DNA of 64,000 nucleotides, from the NCBI GenBank assembly GCA_009760855.2, contig WPIO01000050.1, forward strand, positions 3,020,594 to 3,084,593. The letters are read 5' to 3'. The position numbers and the translations under genes were made by a program. Of this stretch, positions 57,419-64,000 are shown piece by piece; position 1 is the stretch's first letter; each line of letters opens with the position of its first letter. The stretch is from Cristatella mucedo (Eukaryota > Bryozoa > Phylactolaemata > Cristatellidae). The notes below the pieces were generated by a model. The model had not been told where the DNA came from. It did not search any database and saw nothing but the letters and a program-made list of their open reading frames with translations.

Positions 57419-57704
57419 GCTCTGCTGTATAGCGCCAAATCATTAAAAATACTTTAGCGTGCGTGTGACGTCGTTGGTAACGATGCCGCCGCTATCAAGC
57501 AATGGCTGCGTCTCGTAAGATCGAGGTACAGCCGACTATCTGAGTTGGATAGCGTTGGATAAGCCTCGGCTTACTGTGGGGACTCGCGCGCGCCTGGCGG
57601 CGGCGGCGGCGGCGCCGCGAAGGCGATGACGGTGAAGGGCGAAGCTCCTGCATATGCGCGCTGGCTGCTGCTGCGGCGGCGGCGGCTGCATCGTAGGCTG
57701 ACGA

Positions 57705-57817
57705 TGATGATAGGAATTTTACCCTTTACGACATCGCGAAATTTTTCTCCAACCTCGGTTTCACCATCGGTTGTCAAAAAATTACCCGATGTCGTAAAGT
57801 GAAAAATTCTATCATCA
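57705..57817. repeat. Imperfect 113-bp palindrome at the left end of the viral element
   Basis: The left arm begins tgatgatagg and contains ctttacgacatcg. The right arm, read on the minus strand, begins tgatgatag and contains the same ctttacgacatcg. The arms of about 56 nt are roughly 80% identical and meet near 57761. It sits exactly at the composition break, about 50 bp upstream of the first viral ORF. Confidence 0.8.
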
Positions 57818-57858
57818 CTAAATTCAAATCAACATCAATTAGCATAAATATTTTTACC

Positions 57859-57866
57859 TTATATAG
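57859..57866 (+). promoter_or_regulatory. TTATATAG motif before the polymerase start
   Basis: Exact octamer ending 3 nt before the ATG at 57870; the leftmost of six exact copies placed the same way. Confidence 0.75.
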
Positions 57867-57869
57867 CAA

Positions 57870-60800
57870 ATGTCTTCACGAATAAGCCAAAGAAAGTATT
57901 TCCCTTTTGAATCTAGAAGGTTAATGACCATTGATTTCAAACCATCAAGTAGAAAATACGTTGGAAAAAAGGAAGACTAAACAAAGTTGGTTTTATAGAA
58001 CCTGTTATTTCTGCTAATGGAAATACCTTAACTTTTTCTTATAAATCAAAAAGAAAATATGCAGACTATGAGTCACTTAAAGAGTCTCTTAGATATCAAA
58101 CAAATGAATTACTTAAGAGAGTTAGAAGTTCATGGAGGTTTGTTAGAGTTCATTTTAAAATATCATTCGACATGAGAATGTTTAATAATGAGGACATAGA
58201 AAAAAAGGAGCACAATCAAAATCAATGTTAACGATGGATAGTGAATCATCTAACTCAATATATGAAAAAGTAATGCTTTCTTTAGGAACTAATTCTGAGA
58301 TGTTAGTAGAAAGAAATGTTGGTTCTGGATGGTTATTTATTGGTTGTTATTCATTCTCTGTTGTTATTTCTAAATACATACCTTTAAGCGGTGGTACATA
58401 CATTGAAACACCTGAATATCTTGTTAAGAAAAAGTGTATAATTAATTAAAAAAATCTTAATGATGAGTTTTGCGCATTGTGGTGTGTTTTAAGATCTCTA
58501 AACCCAGTAGAAAGAAATAAGTGGAAAATAAACGACTTAAAAACGATATTAGCTAATAATCATTCTAATCTTCTTAATGAGAAATGATTGAATGGCCTTT
58601 AATGGTTAAATATGATAATAAATTAGAGAAAGCAATGAATGTTAGTATAAATGTTTATTCATGTGGTCATAAAGAATCAAGGGTTTCACCACTGAGAGTT
58701 GTAAAGAGATCAGACGAGAAAGAAGGTAGACATGTAAATCTTTTGCTAGTTGTTAAGGGTAAAAAAAGAACATTATATGTTGATTAGCAATTTTAATTCA
58801 TTATGTAGACCACTAAAGTCTGGAGGGAAAAAGTATTATTGTCATAGATGCTTAAATAGAATCTTTGATAAAAAACAAGTAGCTAATCATTTAGAAATAT
58901 GTGAAAGTATGAATTCTGGAAATACTGTTTATTTAATGCCACATGGTGATAGTAAGTTTGTTAAGTTTGATTCTTTCAAACATCTTAATACATGCCCATA
59001 CGTTTGTTATGCAGATTTTGAGTGTATAATTGAAAAAACAAGAACATTCTTCAACACACATACCATGTTCAGCTGCTTTTATCATAGTTGATTGGAAGGG
59101 TGAAGTTTTTCATAGGTTTATTAATGTTGGATCTGATTGTGCTGTTAAGTTTCTTCGAAGATTATTTGAGTTATCAGATTTTTTGAAAAGCACATTGATT
59201 GAACATAGTAGAGAAAGTAAAATGGATAGTTTAACTGAAAGTGAGTATGATGAATATGAAAATGCTTTATTCTGTTGGATGTGTAAAGAGCCATTCAATT
59301 ATAAAGTAAGTGATTTGAGAAAAGTTCACGATCACTGCCATCTAACAAATAAATATAGAGGCCCAGCGCACCATATTTGTAACTTAAAAGCTGGAGTTAA
59401 TTTTAGAAGATGGCAACTTCCTGTTATATTTCACAACTTTAGAGGATATGACTCACATATAATTGTTAAAGCTCTTGAAAATTTTAGTGTTGAAGCACAA
59501 CCAATAGCTAATAATCTTGAGAAGTATATGATGTTAAGGGTTAAGGATATTGTTTTTAAGGATAGTGCTCAATTCATGCTTGGTTCATTAAATTTTACAG
59601 CGTCAACAATGGGTAAAACTATTGATTGTTTTCCAATTTCTAACGAAGTTTTAAGTGAACTTTATCCAAATAAAAACCTTAATATGCTAGCAACTAAAGG
59701 AGAATATCCTTATGAATTCATGAATTCTTTTGAGAAGTTTTTCACTTCATCTCTTCCGAGTAAAGATGATTTTTATTCAAGTGTTTACATGACTGGTATA
59801 TCCGATGAAAGTTATAAAAAAGCAAATGATCTTTGGAAAGAGTTTGATTGTAAAAATATGTTAGAATATCATAATTTATATCTTCAAACGGACGTTTTGT
59901 TGCTTGCTGATTGCTTCGAAAGTTTTAGAAAAGGATTGGTATCAAAACTAAAATTAGATCCAGCAAACTTTGTAAAAACACCAAACTTCTCATGAAATTG
60001 TCGCTCACTTTTAGGTCTCTTCATTCTATGGCTCCAGCCTATCTTTCAGATATACTACCCCATCAGGCAAAGCATCGTACCACTCGCTTTTCGGAATCCA
60101 ACAGTCTAGAAATACCTCGTACAAACCTTAAATTCTTTGGAGACCGTGCATTTAGCTCGTATGCTCCCACAGCCTGGAACTCCCTCCCGACCTGCATCAG
60201 AACATCCCCTGACCTGACCACATTTAAAAGAAACTTAAAAACATACCTATTTAGGACAGCATTTAGTGGGTCCTTGTGATTCGTCCTCGATGTGCTTATG
60301 CGTGCTGACACTGTTCATGCTGCCACTAACCACATTTGCATGCTGACCCAGTGCATGTAACCCCTAACCATGTTATTCATTTTGTTTGTTTTTCAAGCAT
60401 GATTTTACTTACTATTCTATTGCGTATCACTTTGCAGCAAATGTAAAGCGCCTATAAAGAGATTAAGTTCTCTGAGGGCGCTTTATCAAGTGCAATATTA
60501 TTATTATTATTATTATGGAATGCGGTATTCTGGTTTTCAGGAGTAAAGATTGAGTTATTGTCCGATAGAGAGAATTATGACATAATAAAAAAATCTATTC
60601 GTGGAGGAATATGTCAGGTTAGCAGTAGACTTGTTAAGGCAAATAATCCATTAGTACCTGATTATGATAAGGATAAAACAATAACATGGATAACTTACCA
60701 AGACGCGCAACAAGTCTATATCCTACAGCAATGATGGAACTTCTTCCACAAGGGAACATTATTGAAATTTCAAATGAAGGGTGGGATATTGATAGAATTC

Positions 60801-61921
60801 TTAAGTTAGAGGATGAATCAGATACTGGTTACTTCTTTGATATCGAGTACGATCAAAAAACTAAAGAGTATTATCATGATTTACACAACGAATATCCATT
60901 ATGCGCTTCTAATAGAGTTGTTAATTGTAGCGAATATTCAAGTTTTCAAAATAAGTTCAAAACAGAAGCAAGCAATATTCCAAAATTAATATGTGACTTT
61001 AATCCAAAAAAGGATTATCTTCTTCATTATCGATATTTAAAGTTCTGTTTAACACACGGAATGGTTTGTGATGTAAAGAAAGTTTTCAAGTTTAATCAAT
61101 CTAGATGGCTTAGACCTTATATTGAAATGTGTGCTGAAATGAAAGCATTAAATTCAAGTAAAACGTTTTCAAGAAACCTTTGGAAACTTATAATGAATTC
61201 ATTCTATGGTAAAACCTGTGAAGATGTTGAAAAAAGAGTTACAACTTATTTAGTTAGTACTATCGATGAAGCAGGAAAAAGGAAATTCAATAAACGAATA
61301 AGAGATCCAAATATGGTTAACTTTAGAGACTTTGGAGAATATTTGACAATCTTTCAGATGAATCAATCTAAAACAAAATTAAATAAACCAATATTCATCG
61401 GAAGTGCAATTCTAGATTTATCAAAGTTACACATGCAAAAGTTTTATTACGATGTTATAAAACAGAAATATGGAGACAAGGTTAGTTTAATCTACACTGA
61501 CACTGATTCTTTAATTATGAACGTTGAAACACCTAATCTTTACGATAATATGAAAGCAATGCCTGATTATTTTGATGATGATACAATCGGTAAATTTAAG
61601 GATGAAGCAGAAGGAAAAGTAATTTCAGAAGTATGTGCTTTAAGACCAAAGCTATACTCTGTAAGTATCGTTGATTCTGAAAGAAAAGCTGCCGCAAAAG
61701 GAGTAAAAAAAGCAGTTTTAACTAAAACTATGGGGCATGACACATTTGTTAGTTGTTTAACTAAAGATAAACACGAAATATTTACTAATGAGATGGAAAA
61801 AGTTGCACTATCACCATTTGAATCAAAACGTTACTGGCTTGATTGTGGTTGTTGTAGTTATGCTTATGGACATTATAAGATTGAAGGTACTAATCCAGGT
61901 CGATGTTATAAATGTATTTAA
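57870..61921 (+). pseudogene. polB: Protein-primed family B DNA polymerase (Polinton/adintovirus type), broken
   Basis: This would replicate the element. It is cut into several frames. The N-terminal region (57870-58590) includes GSGWLFIG and SKYIPLSGGTYIE. The exonuclease motif with YADFEC lies near 59010. A CWMC...HDHCH zinc-binding insert is at about 59275-59350 and FHNFRGYDSH near 59435. The palm part is 60686-61921 and includes TSLYPTAMM, KLIMNSFYGKT (about 61180-61215) and YTDTDS (61493-61510). Breaks: a frameshift near 57980, a TAA at 58447, further frame changes near 58586, 58785, 59040 and 60705, and a LINE insertion at 59995-60517. Several shifts fall in A-runs, so some could be sequencing errors, but the LINE insertion is a real disruption. 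The start at 57870 follows a TTATATAG motif by 3 nt. Family assignment is firm; this copy should be inactive. Confidence 0.92.
59995..60517 (+). mobile_element. 5'-truncated CR1/L2-like LINE inserted in the viral polymerase
   Basis: It encodes the last part of a LINE reverse transcriptase (SLHSMAPAYLSD, then FFGDRAFSSYAPTAWNSLP). This is followed by the standard 3' UTR, the terminal stem-loop (aaagcgcc...gggcgcttta) and (TTA)n. A 3-bp ATG repeat flanks it, and the polymerase frame continues on the other side. One of the better conserved copies. Confidence 0.93.
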
Positions 61922-61935
61922 CAAAAATAATTTCA

Positions 61936-61944
61936 TTATTATAG
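61936..61944 (+). promoter_or_regulatory. Variant TTATTATAG motif before the acidic ORF
   Basis: One-base-longer variant of the octamer, ending 2 nt before the ATG at 61947 and lying in the 25-bp gap after the polymerase stop. Confidence 0.6.
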
Positions 61945-61946
61945 AA

Positions 61947-62192
61947 ATGGAAAACGAAAATCCAGAGTTTTCAAAAGTTGAAGAGGATATAAATATTTCA
62001 GATACTGAGTCAATATCAGATACATAATCCGAAGATCCTGATTATATACCTGAATCCGAATCCGAATCCGAATCCGAATCTGAATCCGAATCCGAATCTG
62101 GGTTTGAGTCTGCTGAAGACGACTTTACTTTTTATACTGATGATATACAGCCATATAGAAGTGATTATGTAAATGAAGAAAATGAATTATAA
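61947..62192 (+). pseudogene. Acidic small viral ORF with Glu-Ser repeat, in-frame stop
   Basis: The frame runs for 82 codons, with an in-frame TAA at 62025-62027 that ends the first segment at 26 aa. After it, the same frame continues through a run of GAATCC/GAATCT hexamers encoding alternating Glu and Ser, then DDFTFYTDDIQPY, and stops at 62192. The protein would be highly acidic and probably disordered. I do not recognise a family. Because the frame and codon bias continue past the stop, the stop looks like decay or a single-base error. Confidence 0.6.
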
Positions 62193-62203
62193 AAAATATA
62201 TAC

Positions 62204-62211
62204 TTATATAG
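62204..62211 (+). promoter_or_regulatory. TTATATAG motif before small ORF A
   Basis: Exact octamer ending 2 nt before the ATG at 62214. Confidence 0.75.
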
Positions 62212-62213
62212 AA

Positions 62214-62519
62214 ATGGACGTTTCGAGAATTCTAAGCTGTGAACAATCCAGAGATATGGCTGTAAAGATCTGTCTTCAAAAACTTAAAGGTAATGATCAA
62301 CGTATAATTAGACACTCTCTCGATAAACTTATTCCAGATTTAGAGAGTTCGTTTGTTAGTGTTCATATAGAGATTTGTGAAGCTTCTGATAAACTAATGG
62401 AATGTAGAGGTAAGATAAATGAAATGCTTGAAGAAGCTGCAAAAAATCAAAAACCCCAAAAACAAAACAAGGAGTACAAATTAATTAGTTATATTAAACA
62501 ATTCTTAAATATTATATAG
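62214..62519 (+). CDS. Small viral ORF A, 101 aa, helical, unknown function
   Basis: Intact ORF, Lys/Glu-rich and probably mostly alpha-helical. It starts MDVSRILSCEQSRDMAVKIC and has a C-terminal basic stretch. The N-terminal pattern VSRILSCE...A.KIC recurs in ORF C (VSRILCCE...AKKFC). A later pattern ending EASDKLMECRGKI resembles NQYESIDKSLVKLEDEARKI in ORF B, so the three look like tandem paralogues. Its TAG stop (62517-62519) is formed by the last three bases of the next TTATATAG motif. No known domain is recognised. Confidence 0.75.
   Translation: MDVSRILSCEQSRDMAVKICLQKLKGNDQRIIRHSLDKLIPDLESSFVSVHIEICEASDKLMECRGKINEMLEEAAKNQKPQKQNKEYKLISYIKQFLNII
62512..62519 (+). promoter_or_regulatory. 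TTATATAG motif before ORF B, overlapping the ORF A stop
   Basis: Exact octamer ending 3 nt before the ATG at 62523. Its TAG is the stop codon of ORF A. Confidence 0.75.
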
Positions 62520-62522
62520 GAA

Positions 62523-62800
62523 ATGGATTTTGATGAAAAGTTTGAAAAGGTTCTTGGAAATTATGGCACGCGTAATAGTATATTTTTAATTTGTTCGAGA
62601 CTATTAGGGGGTTGTAGACCAAAATATGAATTTAAATGCAAATCCTATCAACTTTAAAAAAAGTAGACCCATTATTTATTGACACGCTTTTTGATATTGC
62701 TAATCAGTATGAAAGTATTGATAAATCTTTAGTTAAATTAGAAGATGAGGCTAGAAAAATATATGAGAATAAAAAAATTGATTCTATTAAAAATTCTTAA
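62523..62800 (+). pseudogene. Small viral ORF B, frameshifted paralogue of ORFs A and C
   Basis: The first frame starts MDFDEKFEKVLGNYG at 62523 and stops at 62657. An overlapping second frame (62636-62800) carries a helical segment similar to the C-terminal half of ORF A. Overlap and similarity suggest one gene of about 90 codons broken by a frameshift near 62640. Function unknown. Confidence 0.6.
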
Positions 62801-62803
62801 ACC

Positions 62804-62811
62804 TTATATAG
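62804..62811 (+). promoter_or_regulatory. TTATATAG motif before ORF C
   Basis: Exact octamer ending 4 nt before the ATG at 62816. Confidence 0.75.
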
Positions 62812-62815
62812 GGAG

Positions 62816-63028
62816 ATGGATCAGGAAGTTTCAAGAATTCTTTGTTGTGAATATGGTGTAAGAATTGCAAAAAAGTTTTGTGGTTTTGAAGATGATACCC
62901 CATATATTCCTTCAGATCTTTATAAGCATATGTTTAAACTACCTGCACCAAAAATTTGGGTTCTTTTAGATGTTTGTGATGCATATGACAAAATGAAAAA
63001 AAAGAAAAAAGTATACTGCAGCATTTGA
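62816..63028 (+). CDS. Small viral ORF C, 70 aa, paralogue of ORF A, possibly 3'-frameshifted
   Basis: It starts MDQEVSRILCCEYGVRIAKKF, closely matching the start of ORF A, and has DVCDAYDKMKKKKK near its end. After the A-rich run at about 62994-63010, a second frame stays open to a TAA near 63071, so the original protein may have been some 15 residues longer and shifted in that homopolymer. Function unknown. Confidence 0.65.
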   Translation: MDQEVSRILCCEYGVRIAKKFCGFEDDTPYIPSDLYKHMFKLPAPKIWVLLDVCDAYDKMKKKKKVYCSI

Positions 63029-63103
63029 TAAGTTTCATCAAATATTTGATGATGTAAAAACAAAAAACTAACCACTTTTACATATAAGTAATTTTCTTTT
63101 TTT

Positions 63104-63111
63104 TTATATAG
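63104..63111 (+). promoter_or_regulatory. TTATATAG motif before ORF D
   Basis: Exact octamer ending 3 nt before the ATG at 63115. Confidence 0.75.
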
Positions 63112-63114
63112 GAA

Positions 63115-63575
63115 ATGCAGAACGACGTTACCGATCCCTTGCTACTAGTGCTACTCTCCTTAAGTCTTACGTTGATTATCTTGTTAGGTCAAGGATGACT
63201 GCATACGATCAACAAACGCTTGATTCAGATATTTCAGTTATGACTGACAATTCGGTTAAGAAATTTTATCTCGATGAATGTGATATCGAAGCCCAAAAAA
63301 TCATAACTGCAGGCTTAACTGATGTAACAGCAAATCTTGAATCTACTGTTAGATCTAAAGTAGACGCACTTCTTGACGATCCTTCTGAGATCTCCGGATA
63401 CACAACATGGATTGCATCTCAACTAGCAACGCTCTCAACGGTTATTTCAGGAGTTTCAGGAGTTAAACCAGACATCTCTGGAATCGTTAAAGACGAGTGT
63501 TATGCAATTCTTCCTGATCTAACTGACGGTGTTAGTGCAAGACAAAAGGCTACTGCTGCAGCTTTAGAAGCATAA
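63115..63575 (+). CDS. Small viral ORF D, unknown function, start-frame mismatch
   Basis: The ATG placed by the TTATATAG motif (63115) opens a 27-codon frame, MQNDVTDPLLLVLLSLSL and onward, with a strongly hydrophobic core, ending TGA at 63198. The main frame has its first ATG at 63195 (ATGA overlap) and runs 126 aa to 63575. That main frame is open upstream to just before 63115 without an ATG. Either one base has been gained or lost right after the true start, giving a protein of about 150 aa, or a tiny membrane peptide is followed by translationally coupled ORF D. The main product has TAGLTDVTANLEST and LSTVISGVSGVKPDISG, with an amphipathic, Val/Ser/Thr-rich character. No family recognised. 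Confidence 0.65.
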
Positions 63576-63600
63576 TTAATTTAATTAAAAAAAATAAACA

Positions 63601-63608
63601 TTATATAG
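63601..63608 (+). promoter_or_regulatory. TTATATAG motif before ORF E
   Basis: Exact octamer ending 2 nt before the ATG at 63611. Confidence 0.75.
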
Positions 63609-63610
63609 AA

Positions 63611-64000
63611 ATGGATATTGAAACCAGGAGTAGGGATTGCCTTAATGAAGTTCAAGGTCAACAACATTCAAATTTTAAGATTTGTTCATATCCTATGGGT
63701 AGAATTGAAGACATTAGATCAACATTACTAAACGCTGTTAAACTAGTTATTGAATACAAGGCTTTAAGAATAAATCACTCTGAACCAGAGATTGCGAACA
63801 TATTTAGTAAAGTGAAGGATAGATCAATCTTTGAAGAGTTTCTCAATGACTTAAAAATAGAAAAAATAAATAAAATTAAATCAGAAGCTTACTCTAAAAA
63901 AATAGAACTAACAAAACAAATAACAAAAGAAATAGAGCAAGGAAAAGACTTTGAACCTCCAGAAGAGTTGATTGAAGAGACCATGGATTGGTGGATTTAA
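63611..64000 (+). CDS. Small viral ORF E, 129 aa, unknown function
   Basis: Intact; its TAA is the last three bases of the window. It starts MDIETRSRDCLNEVQGQQHS. The middle is helical (RIEDIRSTLLNAVKLVIEYK), followed by a Lys/Glu-rich, coiled-coil-like half and an acidic end EETMDWWI. No known domain is recognised. The motif spacing (2 nt) fixes the start. Confidence 0.75.
   Translation: MDIETRSRDCLNEVQGQQHSNFKICSYPMGRIEDIRSTLLNAVKLVIEYKALRINHSEPEIANIFSKVKDRSIFEEFLNDLKIEKINKIKSEAYSKKIELTKQITKEIEQGKDFEPPEELIEETMDWWI

Larger units (their letters stand above)
51015..57560. repeat. Segmental duplication, unit B (TCTP copy 2 plus flanks, enlarged by a hAT insertion)
   Basis: Paralogous to 41895-45715. 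The extra length comes mainly from the 2.9-kb hAT element at 54193-57067, which separates the gene from its conserved 5' flank. Other additions are a LINE 3' fragment in intron 3 and partial internal re-duplication at about 53010-53570. Confidence 0.85.
57705..64000 (+). mobile_element. Integrated Polinton/adintovirus-like DNA element (left part; continues off the right edge)
   Basis: At about 57.7 kb the DNA changes from GC-rich host sequence to strongly AT-rich, intronless, one-strand coding sequence with A/T-ending codons. The element begins with an imperfect palindrome and carries a family B DNA polymerase of the protein-primed Polinton type. Small ORFs follow, each with a TTATATAG motif just before its start. 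No integrase, packaging ATPase, protease or capsid gene is visible within 6.3 kb; these would have to lie further right. A linear plasmid-like element is an alternative, but the polymerase with its CxxC...HDHCH insert fits Polintons and adintoviruses. The polymerase is broken, so this copy is not autonomous. Confidence 0.85.

Noticed and set aside
58447-62027. TAA reassigned as a sense codon in the viral element
   Set aside because: In-frame TAA interrupts two genes, but TAA is also the natural terminator of several of its ORFs, and frameshifts occur too, so decay or error is simpler.

Overview
The window is animal nuclear DNA, most likely from an invertebrate that I cannot name. Four conserved eukaryotic genes, one of them in two copies, can be rebuilt exon by exon with consistent splice phases. 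They are separated by long introns and spacers full of dispersed retroposons and microsatellites.

Host genes, left to right. PRPP synthetase (minus, exons at 6452-6573, 1561-1744 and 882-980; the rest lies off the left edge). The rhomboid protease RHBDD1/RHBDL4 (minus, six exons, 27801 down to 13147, complete, 357 aa). EMC5/MMGT1 (plus, four exons, 33202-41501, complete, 119 aa). TCTP copy 1 (minus, five exons, 44834 to 42056, 178 aa). TCTP copy 2 (minus, five exons, 53825 to 51180, 175 aa). The TCTP copies lie in a direct segmental duplication (about 41.9-45.7 kb and 51.0-57.6 kb). The second unit is stretched by a decayed hAT transposon (54193-57067) whose empty site is preserved in the first unit.

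Repeats. A CR1/L2-like LINE family is present as more than 20 fragments, nearly all 5'-truncated. They carry the C-terminal part of reverse transcriptase, a 3' UTR with a terminal stem-loop and an (ATT)n tail. One copy keeps part of its endonuclease domain. A second LINE family, a tRNA-derived SINE family (10 copies) and a second SINE family that shares the LINE's 3' stem-loop are also present. There are a 35-unit, 17-bp minisatellite and many (CA)n, (CT)n and (AT)n tracts.

The right end (about 57.7-64.0 kb) differs sharply. It is AT-rich, intronless and tightly packed on the plus strand. It starts with an imperfect 113-bp palindrome, followed by a Polinton/adintovirus-type family B DNA polymerase gene broken by frameshifts, stops and a LINE insertion. 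A run of small ORFs follows. Almost every ORF is preceded by the octamer TTATATAG 2-4 nt before its ATG. This is an integrated DNA virus or Polinton-like element that continues past the right edge. Its promoter module and its small, partly paralogous downstream genes are the most novel part of the window.
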